From the NCBI GenBank assembly GCA_017461585.1, contig JAFTYM010000011.1:62001-126000 (forward strand): a DNA stretch of 64,000 nucleotides. Reading direction: 5' to 3'. Each line of letters opens with the position of its first letter. Positions within the stretch are counted from its first letter, which is position 1. Below the pieces are notes generated by a model. It was not told where the DNA came from, made no database searches, and saw nothing but the letters and a program-made list of their open reading frames with translations. A program made the translations under genes and the position numbers. This DNA comes from Oscillospiraceae bacterium (GTDB lineage: Bacteria > Bacillota > Clostridia > Oscillospirales > Oscillospiraceae). Positions 43,850 to 50,847 of the stretch are shown piece by piece.

Positions 43850-45634
43850 ATGGATACACTTAAAGGTTTTAAGCGCAGTCTTTACTGCGGCGAGCCCAGA
43901 ATTGAAAATGTGGGCGAAGAGGTTTCCGTATGCGGCTGGGTACAGCGCCAGCGTGACTTAGGTCAGCTTATCTTCATTGACCTGCGTGACCGCACAGGCA
44001 TTGTACAGCTTGCGTTTGACGACGGCACAGACCGCGCTGTTTTTGAAAAGGCATCTTCTGCAAGAAGCGAATACGTTCTGGCGGCAAAGGGCGTAGTCCG
44101 TGAAAGATCTTCCAAGAACAAGGATATCCCCACAGGTGAGATCGAAATCGAGGTTAAGGAACTGAGACTTCTTGCAGGAGCTGAGACACCTCCCTTCGAA
44201 ATTGTCGAAAACTCCGATGTTAATGATATGCTCAGACTCAAATACCGATATCTTGACCTGCGCCGCCCCGATATGCAGAGAGCTATCGCGCTGCGTCATA
44301 AGGTCGCAAAAGTCACAAGAGACTATTTTGACGAAAACGGCTTCTTTGAGATCGAGACTCCCATGCTGACAAAGTCCACACCCGAAGGTGCACGTGACTA
44401 TCTTGTTCCCAGCCGTGTTCACCCCGGCAAGTTCTATGCTCTGCCCCAGTCTCCTCAGCAGTACAAGCAGCTTCTTATGCTGTCCGGTTTTGACCGTTAT
44501 TTCCAGATCGTAAGATGCTTCCGCGACGAGGACCTTCGTGCTGACCGTCAGCCCGAGTTTACGCAGATCGACCTCGAGATGTCCTTCGTTGAAGTAGACG
44601 ACGTTATTGCCATGAACGAAGGCTTTATCAAGAGAGTTTTCAAAGAGGCTATCGGTGTTGAGGTTGAAACTCCCTTCCTGCGCATGCCCTGGTCTGAGGC
44701 TATGGAGCGCTTTGGTTCCGATAAGCCCGACCTTCGTTTCGGCATCGAGCTTAAGAATATCAGCGACCTTGTTGGAAATTGCGGATTTAAGGTATTTACA
44801 GACCCCGTTGCAGCTGGCGGCTCCGTAAGACTTATCTCTGTTCCCGGAGGAGCGGAAAGCTTCCCCAGAAAGAAGATCGACGGCCTTGTAGACTTCGTCA
44901 AGACATACGGTGCCAAGGGTCTTGCATGGATGAAGCTCTCTGACGGCGGCATGACATCCTCCTTTGCAAAGTTCATGACAGAGGAAGAAAATGCAGCAAT
45001 CATCGAGAGAGCTGAGGCAAAGGACGGCGATCTTATCCTTATCGTTGCCGATGCCAAGAACGAGACAGTATTTGCGGCTCTCGGCGCACTTAGATGCGAG
45101 ATCGGTAAGAGACTCGGTCTTTGCAAGAAGGACGACTACAAGTTCCTGTGGGTAACAGAGTTCCCCATGTTCGAGTATTCAGAGGAAGACGGACGTTATG
45201 TTGCAGTTCACCATCCGTTCACCGCTCCTATGGATGAGGACGTAGACAAGCTTGAAAATGACAAGGCAAATTGCCGTGCAAAGGCTTACGACATCGTTCT
45301 CAACGGTACAGAGATGGGCGGCGGCTCTATCCGTATCAGCACACCTGAGATGCAGCAGACAATGTTCCGTGCTCTCGGCTTTACAGATGAGGATGCACAG
45401 GAGAGATTCGGTCACCTTATCAATGCCTTCAAGTACGGTGCACCTCCCCATGGCGGTCTTGCATACGGTCTTGACAGAATGGTAATGCTCATGGCAGGCG
45501 CAGATTCCATCCGTGACGTTATCGCATTCCCCAAAGTACAGAACGCATCCGAACCCATGACAGCTTGCCCCGACGTTGTAGAGCAGAAGCAGCTTGACGA
45601 GCTTGCTATTGCTGTCAACAAGGCGGAAGAATAA
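43850..45634 (+). CDS. aspS: Aspartyl-tRNA synthetase, bacterial type
   Basis: A 594-residue class IIb synthetase. It has an N-terminal OB fold (GWVQRQRDLGQLIFIDLRDRTGIVQ), catalytic motifs including QSPQQYKQLLMLSG and FRDEDLRADRQPEFTQIDLEMSF, an inserted GAD domain, and motif 3 GLDRMVMLMAG. The start at 43850 is preferred to an ATG two codons earlier because AGGAG is eight bases from it and only two from the other. Whether it also charges tRNA-Asn cannot be told here. A terminator follows. Confidence 0.96.
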   Translation: MDTLKGFKRSLYCGEPRIENVGEEVSVCGWVQRQRDLGQLIFIDLRDRTGIVQLAFDDGTDRAVFEKASSARSEYVLAAKGVVRERSSKNKDIPTGEIEIEVKELRLLAGAETPPFEIVENSDVNDMLRLKYRYLDLRRPDMQRAIALRHKVAKVTRDYFDENGFFEIETPMLTKSTPEGARDYLVPSRVHPGKFYALPQSPQQYKQLLMLSGFDRYFQIVRCFRDEDLRADRQPEFTQIDLEMSFVEVDDVIAMNEGFIKRVFKEAIGVEVETPFLRMPWSEAMERFGSDKPDLRFGIELKNISDLVGNCGFKVFTDPVAAGGSVRLISVPGGAESFPRKKIDGLVDFVKTYGAKGLAWMKLSDGGMTSSFAKFMTEEENAAIIERAEAKDGDLILIVADAKNETVFAALGALRCEIGKRLGLCKKDDYKFLWVTEFPMFEYSEEDGRYVAVHHPFTAPMDEDVDKLENDKANCRAKAYDIVLNGTEMGGGSIRISTPEMQQTMFRALGFTDEDAQERFGHLINAFKYGAPPHGGLAYGLDRMVMLMAGADSIRDVIAFPKVQNASEPMTACPDVVEQKQLDELAIAVNKAEE

Positions 45635-45646
45635 GATAAAATACAG

Positions 45647-45683
45647 CACCCCGATTGAGTTTTTGCTCAGTCGGGGTGTTTTT
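45647..45683. terminator. Terminator after aspS
   Basis: A 13-bp stem CACCCCGATTGAG / CTCAGTCGGGGTG with one G-T pair, followed by TTTTTG. It also faces the end of the convergent unknown gene. Confidence 0.9.
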
Positions 45684-45685
45684 GT

Positions 45686-46234
45686 TCATTTATGTTCTTT
45701 TTTGACAATTGCCCAGCTTTCGGGATAATGCTTCCTGTAATAGTCTGCCATGGGTCCGGGCGTATTTATAAGATTGCATTTTCTTATCTCACCGGCGGCT
45801 TCTGTACAAATCCAGTTTCGCATTTCTTCTGACAGCTCATGGTATCTGTATATAGTCAGCGTGCCCTCCTGTTCCTGTTTGAGCAGAGCGTCACAGGCAT
45901 CGGGAATGTGCGTTTCACTTACAATGGGAACTGCGGCTTCCGAAACAGCTTCGTTGGGGATGCTTGTCGGATTTGTACTTTCGGGAGCGCACAGATAGAG
46001 ACTTGCGCTTTTTCCTCTGTATAAAACTTCCAGGGCGTTGGGGAAGCTTTCGTAAAAATAGATTTTGCCTTCCACGGTATAGCCGTAGGTGTACTCGTAA
46101 TTTTTAATGGCATACATAAGTGCCATGGGAAAAAGAGTTGTCAGGTAGACTCCGGCAGGCTTTTCAAAAGTTTCCGGTTTTTGGGCTTTAAGCACGGTTA
46201 ATCCTGCGGTGGGTGAACAATGATAATATGCCAT
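45686..46234 (-). CDS. Hypothetical protein, possible ART-like N-terminus
   Basis: A 182-residue soluble protein I cannot assign. The start AYYHCSPTAGLTVLKAQKP...GVYLTTLFPMALMYA resembles the YHGS...GL...VYLT layout at the start of ADP-ribosyltransferase-like or RNA 2'-phosphotransferase-like folds. That is a weak visual likeness only, and the Glu needed for catalysis is not obvious. A C-terminal basic tail ends AIVKKEHK. The start has AAGGGAG upstream. It is a single gene between aspS and the MGMT-like gene. Confidence 0.65.
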   Translation of the reverse strand: MAYYHCSPTAGLTVLKAQKPETFEKPAGVYLTTLFPMALMYAIKNYEYTYGYTVEGKIYFYESFPNALEVLYRGKSASLYLCAPESTNPTSIPNEAVSEAAVPIVSETHIPDACDALLKQEQEGTLTIYRYHELSEEMRNWICTEAAGEIRKCNLINTPGPMADYYRKHYPESWAIVKKEHK

Positions 46235-46291
46235 AATTTATCAGCTCCCTTCGAATGTAAATTCTACAGAAAAGGAAAGAGATTACAAGTC

Positions 46292-46320
46292 TTGTAAATT
46301 ACATGGTTTTCTGTTATAAT
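46292..46320 (+). promoter_or_regulatory. Promoter with overlapping dyad before the MGMT-like gene
   Basis: TTGTAA and TATAAT with a 17-bp spacer. A perfect dyad TTACAAG-T-CTTGTAA (46283-46297) covers the -35 box, as expected for a repressor site. Confidence 0.75.
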
Positions 46321-46337
46321 AAAATCACAAAATAAGG

Positions 46338-46376
46338 ATGTACTGCCCGGAGAATGCTCCGGGATTTTTTGTATAA
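46338..46376 (+). CDS. Possible 12-residue leader peptide
   Basis: After AATAAGG an ATG opens a 12-codon frame (MYCPENAPGFFV) ending in TAA. The frame spans a terminator-like hairpin and stops 10 bases before the MGMT-like start, which itself lacks a ribosome site. This arrangement suggests attenuation or translational coupling. Unproven. Confidence 0.3.
   Translation: MYCPENAPGFFV
46346..46370 (+). terminator. Terminator-like hairpin in the leader of the MGMT-like gene
   Basis: Stem CCCGGAG / CTCCGGG with AATG loop followed by ATTTTTT, about 20 bases after the expected transcription start. Confidence 0.7.
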
Positions 46377-46386
46377 CAGTGACATT

Positions 46387-46692
46387 ATGGAAAATACATT
46401 TGAGAGAATTTACGATATAGTGCGCCGTATTCCTTTCGGCAAGGTTGCGACATACGGGCAAATCGCACGCATTGCGGGAAATCCCCGTATGTCGAGAGTT
46501 GTGGGCTATGCCATGCATACAGCTCCCGATGATGTGCCCTGTCAGCGTGTTGTAAACCGATTTGGCGGCTTGTCCGATGCATTTGAGCCTTTAGGAAAAG
46601 ATACTCACCGTATGCTTCTTGAGATAGAGGGCGTTGGGTTTAAAATGGACGGATGTGTTGACCTTGAAAGATATTTGTGGCAGGAGATATAG
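46387..46692 (+). CDS. MGMT-family (alkyltransferase-like) DNA repair protein
   Basis: A 101-residue C-terminal-type domain of O6-alkylguanine DNA alkyltransferase. It has the helix-turn-helix VATYGQIARIAGNPRMSRVVGYAMH and the active-site loop as VPC52-QRVVNRFGG. Classic MGMT has PCHRV and alkyltransferase-like proteins have PWHRV. Here the cysteine is kept but the His is Gln, so real transferase activity is uncertain. No clear ribosome site precedes ATG 46387. The DUF4186 gene begins two bases after the stop. Confidence 0.85.
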   Translation: MENTFERIYDIVRRIPFGKVATYGQIARIAGNPRMSRVVGYAMHTAPDDVPCQRVVNRFGGLSDAFEPLGKDTHRMLLEIEGVGFKMDGCVDLERYLWQEI

Positions 46693-46694
46693 CT

Positions 46695-47051
46695 ATGCAG
46701 ACAATTGATCAGGCTCTTGACAAGCTTCAAAAATCGGACTTTCGCGCAAAGTTTTATCTAAATGCAAAGGACAAGGAATATGTCCGTGAAAAAGGCATGG
46801 ACACTATCCGCTCTCACGCAGAGGAATTTATAAAAAAGCGTCTTGCCCCTGCCGAGATACCCAACGACGGAGCGCAGACACCTATGAAAGGACATCCTGT
46901 TTTCAAGGCACAGCACGCCTGTGCCTGCTGCTGCCGCGGTTGTTTGAATAAGTGGTATCGCATCCCCGCAGGACGTGAGCTGACGGAATCGCAGCAGAGG
47001 AAGATAGTAAATCTCCTTATAGCATGGATACAGCGGGAAATGGATAAATAA
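46695..47051 (+). CDS. DUF4186 family protein
   Basis: A 118-residue protein of unknown function recognised by the C-terminal block MKGHPVFKAQHACACCCRGCLNKWYRIPAGRELTESQQ. Its Cys cluster (CACCCRGC) could hold a metal. The start at 46695 is set by AGGAG inside the end of the preceding gene. It is translationally linked to the MGMT-like gene, so a joint role in DNA repair is possible (inference). Confidence 0.85.
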   Translation: MQTIDQALDKLQKSDFRAKFYLNAKDKEYVREKGMDTIRSHAEEFIKKRLAPAEIPNDGAQTPMKGHPVFKAQHACACCCRGCLNKWYRIPAGRELTESQQRKIVNLLIAWIQREMDK

Positions 47052-47064
47052 TGCATGTTTTTTG

Positions 47065-47093
47065 TTGAAATATGCAAAAAAAGAGTGTAAAAT
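47065..47093 (+). promoter_or_regulatory. Promoter of the YegP-like gene
   Basis: TTGAAA and TAAAAT with a 17-bp spacer, 31 bp before the start codon. Confidence 0.75.
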
Positions 47094-47124
47094 CAAAACA
47101 TAAATTACACAGGAGGTAATATCC

Positions 47125-47493
47125 ATGGGCAAATTTGTTATCCGCAAAACAAATACCGGCGTGAAGTTCGACCTTAAGGCAACAAACGGCGAAGTTGTTG
47201 CTACAAGTGAAGTTTACGCATCCGAAGCATCCTGCAAGAAGGGTGTTGCAAGCGTAATCAAGAATGCTCCCGTTGCTGCTGTTGAAGATCAGACAGTTGA
47301 GGGCTTTGTTAAGGAAAAGCACCCCAAGTTTGAGGTTTACACAGACAAAGCCGGAGAGTTCCGTTTCCGTCTCAAGGCAACAAACGGTCAGGTCATCGCA
47401 GTCAGCGAAGGCTACAAGGCTATGAAGAGCTGCCTGAACGGTATTGAGTCCGTCAAGAAGAACGCGCAGGACTCCGTAATAGTTGAAGAATAA
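47125..47493 (+). CDS. YegP-like protein with two DUF1508 repeats
   Basis: A 122-residue protein made of two beta-rich repeats (about 1-50 and 65-115), each with the pattern F.LKATNG.V.A.SE.Y.....C..G. Family members are small, often stress-induced proteins without a proven biochemical role. The ribosome site is AGGAGG. It is followed after 13 bases by a 72-residue helical protein in the same transcript. Confidence 0.9.
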   Translation: MGKFVIRKTNTGVKFDLKATNGEVVATSEVYASEASCKKGVASVIKNAPVAAVEDQTVEGFVKEKHPKFEVYTDKAGEFRFRLKATNGQVIAVSEGYKAMKSCLNGIESVKKNAQDSVIVEE

Positions 47494-47506
47494 GGAAGAG
47501 TGAACA

Positions 47507-47725
47507 ATGGATATTAAAGCTGAGATCAATAAGATCGTAGAAAGAATCAAGAACGACGATGAGCTTCTGGAGAAGTTCAAGAAGGATCCCATCAAGGCTG
47601 TTGAGAGCATTCTCGGCGTTGACCTGCCCGACGATATCATCGAAAAGGTAGTAGACGGCGTTAAGGCAAAGATCTCCCTTGACAAAGCAGGCGATCTGCT
47701 GGACGGTCTTAAAAAGCTGTTTTAA
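47507..47725 (+). CDS. Small helical acidic/basic protein, Nif11-leader-like
   Basis: A 72-residue all-helical protein, not firmly recognised. The central part LLEKFKKDPIKAVESILGVDLPDDIIEKVVDGVKAKI recalls the nitrile hydratase/Nif11-type leader fold (DP...A...LGV.LP). It has no GG cleavage site and no RiPP enzymes are near, so a precursor role is doubtful. It is co-transcribed with the YegP-like gene and closed by a terminator. Confidence 0.7.
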   Translation: MDIKAEINKIVERIKNDDELLEKFKKDPIKAVESILGVDLPDDIIEKVVDGVKAKISLDKAGDLLDGLKKLF

Positions 47726-47733
47726 ATAAGCTT

Positions 47734-47763
47734 ACGGCACGGAATTTTCCGTGCCGTTTTTTG
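47734..47763 (+). terminator. Terminator after the YegP-like operon
   Basis: A 10-bp stem ACGGCACGGA / TCCGTGCCGT followed by TTTTTTG. Confidence 0.92.
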
Positions 47764-47804
47764 TTCACAGCAGTTTGTTCACAGTATCTTAAAAGGTTCT
47801 TAAC

Positions 47805-47834
47805 TGGACAATAGTAAATACTATATGGTATAAT
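47805..47834 (+). promoter_or_regulatory. Promoter of tmk with internal dyad
   Basis: TGGACA and TATAAT with an 18-bp spacer holding the dyad ATAGTA-AA-TACTAT (47811-47824). Just upstream, an 11-bp direct repeat TTTGTTCACAG occurs at 47760 and 47774. Confidence 0.55.
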
Positions 47835-47875
47835 AATTTTTCGATGATAGTATAAAATGGAAGCGGTGTGTACAC

Positions 47876-48547
47876 ATGGGAAAACTTATAGTTTTTGAAG
47901 GTATAGACGGCAGCGGAAAGTCCACCCAGAGCGGACTTACAAGAAGCCGCCTTGAAGAAGAAGGCATAGAGTTTCGCTCTGTTACCTTCCCGAGATATGA
48001 TAATCCCTCAGCATCCCTCATAAAAATGTATTTAGGCGGAGAGTTCGGCACAAAGCCGGGCGATGTAAACGCCTATGCCGCCTCCTGCTTTTATGCGGTA
48101 GACCGTGTTGCGTCCTTTCTGCAGGATTGGCGCGACTATTATAACAACGGCGGTCTTGTTGTCATGGACCGTTACACCACCAGCAACGCTATCCATCAGA
48201 GTGCGAAGATTCCTAAGAAAGAGCGCGAGGAGTATCTCCGTTGGCTGACTGATTTTGAATTCAGACTTCTGGGCCTGCCCGCACCTGATGCTGTTATGTA
48301 TATGGACATTCCCTTTGATCTCGCCTTAAAGCGCATTTCCCAAAGAGAGGCTGCAACTGGTACAACAGGCGATATCCACGAAAAGGATACAGAATATCTT
48401 CGCATGTGTCACGAGTGCGGACTTCAGGCTGCCGATATTTACGGTTGGAACAAGATAGCGCTTGTGAAAGACGGAAATGAGCGTACAATAGAAGACATAA
48501 ACGATGAAATTTTTGCGTTGGTTAAGGGTATAATCCAAAATGGATAA
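47876..48547 (+). CDS. tmk: Thymidylate kinase
   Basis: Phosphorylates dTMP to dTDP. The 223-residue chain has P-loop EGIDGSGKST (8-17) and the DR box VMDRYTTSNAIHQ near residue 97. A lid with KRISQREAATG lies near 143-155. It is slightly longer than E. coli Tmk. The last bases overlap the formyl-THF cyclo-ligase start by eight bases, so the two are coupled; both serve folate and thymidylate metabolism. Confidence 0.93.
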   Translation: MGKLIVFEGIDGSGKSTQSGLTRSRLEEEGIEFRSVTFPRYDNPSASLIKMYLGGEFGTKPGDVNAYAASCFYAVDRVASFLQDWRDYYNNGGLVVMDRYTTSNAIHQSAKIPKKEREEYLRWLTDFEFRLLGLPAPDAVMYMDIPFDLALKRISQREAATGTTGDIHEKDTEYLRMCHECGLQAADIYGWNKIALVKDGNERTIEDINDEIFALVKGIIQNG

Positions 48548-49088
48548 AAAGGCTTTCAGAAAAGAAGTTTTTGAAAAAATCGCAGCCCTGCCCGAAGAAT
48601 ATATAGTTTCTTCAAACAGCGGTATTTATGAGAATTTTATCGCTCTTTCCGAATTTGCTTCTGCAAAAAACATCTTCGCTTACATCAGCGAAAAGCGGGA
48701 ACCCGACACAGTAAGAATTATCGAAAAAGCCCTTGAGCTTGGGAAAACCGTTGCCCTGCCCGTAAGTTTTGACGGAGGCATTATGGTTCCGAAGGTGATA
48801 AAAAGTCTTGACGAACTTGAGGTCGGCAAGTTTGGGATCCCAGCCCCAAAAGAGGATGCACCTGTTTTAAAAGAAGAGGATATTGACCTTATAATAGTTC
48901 CTGCCGTGACATTTGACAGAAACGGTTATCGATTAGGCCGGGGCGGCGGATATTATGACCGCTTTTTGGAGAGGTCTGCCGCCTGCTCTGTCGGCTTGGG
49001 AAGAGAGAAGCTTCTCTGTGAGGTTCCCCTTGAAAAGCATGATATGCCTGTAAAATATCTGGTCACCGAGAGTAAAGTATATAAATAA
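48540..49088 (+). CDS. 5-formyltetrahydrofolate cyclo-ligase
   Basis: A 182-residue enzyme that converts 5-formyl-THF to 5,10-methenyl-THF with ATP. Signature IVPAVTFDRNGYRLGRGGGYYDRFL lies near 120-145. The early segment has the expected substrate-site pattern SEKREPDT. It overlaps tmk and ends by the terminator of the convergent microprotein gene. Confidence 0.93.
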   Translation: MDKKAFRKEVFEKIAALPEEYIVSSNSGIYENFIALSEFASAKNIFAYISEKREPDTVRIIEKALELGKTVALPVSFDGGIMVPKVIKSLDELEVGKFGIPAPKEDAPVLKEEDIDLIIVPAVTFDRNGYRLGRGGGYYDRFLERSAACSVGLGREKLLCEVPLEKHDMPVKYLVTESKVYK

Positions 49089-49115
49089 AAAAGGGCGGAG
49101 TATAAAACTCCACCC
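49087..49115 (-). terminator. Terminator of the Cys/Gly-rich microprotein gene
   Basis: On the minus strand, GGGTGGAG / CTCCGCCC (one G-T pair) with a 7-base loop is followed by TTTTTTATTTAT. Confidence 0.85.
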
Positions 49116-49130
49116 CTCATGATTATCTAT

Positions 49131-49268
49131 TTAGCAGCCGCAGCCACAGCCGTTGTTCTCACAGCCGCAGCCACCGTTGTTGCCCCATGTGCCGAAGCCG
49201 TTGCCGCAGCAGCCAAAGAGGACGATGAGAATGAGGATGATCCAGATACAAGAGTTATTACCGCACAT
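49131..49268 (-). CDS. 45-residue Cys/Gly-rich single-helix microprotein
   Basis: A very short gene on the minus strand. It begins MCGNNSC, continues with a hydrophobic helix IWIILILIVLFG, and ends in a Gly/Asn/Cys-rich tail with CGC repeats (10 of 45 residues are Cys). The start at 49268 has GGAG seven bases upstream; an ATG four codons earlier is possible. A proper terminator follows. The layout recalls short YjcZ-type or coat-like proteins of Firmicutes, but no function is known to me. The cysteine pattern could bind metal or cross-link. Confidence 0.8.
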   Translation of the reverse strand: MCGNNSCIWIILILIVLFGCCGNGFGTWGNNGGCGCENNGCGCGC

Positions 49269-49316
49269 AATTTGCTCCATTCCGCCGTTCGCGCATACGG
49301 CATTTTAAATATTTGA

Positions 49317-49500
49317 TTTAATTTCCCTCTTCACCGCGGCGCGTTTTCGGTGAAGCTATGTTGGGCTCTCTGCCCGGACGGGGTTGGGTTTTCCGCCGTC
49401 TGAAATATACTATGCCAACACACCCGAAACTGCTACCGGGTTTAAAATATAAATTGTTCAGTACCGCGGGGAAATGTACCCGCCACATAGGAGAATGAAT
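49317..49500 (+). other. Structured non-coding leader upstream of mltG
   Basis: No reading frame. Four hairpins lie close together: CTTCACCG / CGGTGAAG (49329-49355), GGGC / GCCC (49363-49375), ACCCG / CGGGT (49422-49441) and GCGGG / CCCGC (49466-49483). A possible promoter TTGGGT-16-TATACT (49384-49411) points to mltG. I do not recognise an RNA family. Confidence 0.4.
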
Positions 49501-50847
49501 ATGTCTGATAACAAGAAATCATGGGACAGCTACTTTAAAGGCGGCTCCGATGCACCTGACTATCAGCCTGCGGACGATGCCACAAAAGCTATCCCCAACA
49601 ATTCCGGTATGTCATCTGCGTATGACACATCGGATACAGGACCTGAAAACTTTAAAATAAACTTTGACTTTGACGGAGAATATCGTGATGTACCCACGGC
49701 AAAGCCGCTGGTTCGCCGCCGTGAAAAGCGCTCCGGTTGTGTCGGCGGTGTTCTGTACGGCATTTTTATCATCTGTGTCAGCCTTATAGCTGCGGTTTTG
49801 ATGTGGATGGCTGCGGTAGATGTTCTCGCTCTCGGCAAGGAAGATGATGAAGTAATCCTTACCGTTCCCGAAGAGGTGTTCTATATCGGCACCGTAGAGG
49901 TTGAGGACGATGAGGGCAATGTCATCGGTGAAGAAGAGGCTAAGCTTGCAGACCTGGATATGGTTGCAGATCTGATGTACGACTCCGGTCTTATAAAGTA
50001 CAAAGGTCTTTTCAAAATCTTCTGCAAATTCTGTGATGCAGAGACCAAAATCGGCCCCGGCACATATACACTTAATACAAAGTACGACTACCGTGCTCTT
50101 GTACAGGGTACCACACCGGGCAGCGCAAAGCTGGTTGAGGTGCTTATCACCATCCCTGAAGGCTACACCTTGAAGCAGATATTCAGCTACCTTGAAGAAG
50201 AGGGGATCTGCACAGCACAGGAACTTTGGGATACTGCTGCAAACTATGACTTTGACAGCGATTTTGAGTTCCTTTCCGGCATCCCTGCAAAGGGTGACAA
50301 ATACCGTCTTGAAGGCTATCTCTTCCCTGACACATACTATTTCTATGTAGGAGACGACCCTGTTCGCGTTATCAATAAGTTTTTGAACAACTTTGAGGTG
50401 AAGTTCGGCGATATCTATATCGATCGCGCAGCGGAGATAGGATATACCATCCACGATATCGTTATCATCGCTTCTATGATCGAAAGAGAGTCATCCTCCT
50501 TCGAGGGCGAGAGAGATATGATCGCGTCTGTTATCTACAACCGTATCAACAGCAACAATTTCCCCTATCTCCAGATCGACGCGACAATCCTTTACGGTAT
50601 GTCAAGAAACGATGATGAGGATCTGGATCTCAGCACAAGCTATGATTCACCCTACAACAGCTATACAAACGAAGGTCTGCCTCCCGGTCCTATTTCCAAC
50701 CCCGGTGAAGCAGCGATACGAGGCGCTCTGTATCCCGAGGACAGCAACTATTATTTCTACGCCCTCCACAAAGACGGATATCATGAGTTCTTCAAGAATT
50801 ACGATTCATTCCTGAAATTTATTAACAGTGATAATTATGGTGGATAA
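49501..50847 (+). CDS. mltG: Endolytic transglycosylase MltG
   Basis: A 448-residue membrane enzyme that cuts growing glycan strands and sets their length. The cytoplasmic acidic N-terminus (about 1-80) is followed by one membrane helix (about 82-107) after the basic VRRREKRSG. A LysM-like part comes next, and then the YceG domain with catalytic E328 in ASMIERES. LQIDATILYG and NTY-like SYTNEGLPPGPISNPGEAAI complete the signature. The start at 49501 has AGGAG seven bases upstream. The next gene overlaps its end, matching yrrL-yrrM-yrrN-yrrO order in Bacillus. Confidence 0.94.
   Translation: MSDNKKSWDSYFKGGSDAPDYQPADDATKAIPNNSGMSSAYDTSDTGPENFKINFDFDGEYRDVPTAKPLVRRREKRSGCVGGVLYGIFIICVSLIAAVLMWMAAVDVLALGKEDDEVILTVPEEVFYIGTVEVEDDEGNVIGEEEAKLADLDMVADLMYDSGLIKYKGLFKIFCKFCDAETKIGPGTYTLNTKYDYRALVQGTTPGSAKLVEVLITIPEGYTLKQIFSYLEEEGICTAQELWDTAANYDFDSDFEFLSGIPAKGDKYRLEGYLFPDTYYFYVGDDPVRVINKFLNNFEVKFGDIYIDRAAEIGYTIHDIVIIASMIERESSSFEGERDMIASVIYNRINSNNFPYLQIDATILYGMSRNDDEDLDLSTSYDSPYNSYTNEGLPPGPISNPGEAAIRGALYPEDSNYYFYALHKDGYHEFFKNYDSFLKFINSDNYGG

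Noticed and set aside
49119..49316. 65-residue plus-strand Ala/Val-rich frame
   Set aside because: It is the complement of the Cys/Gly-rich microprotein, which has the ribosome site and terminator.
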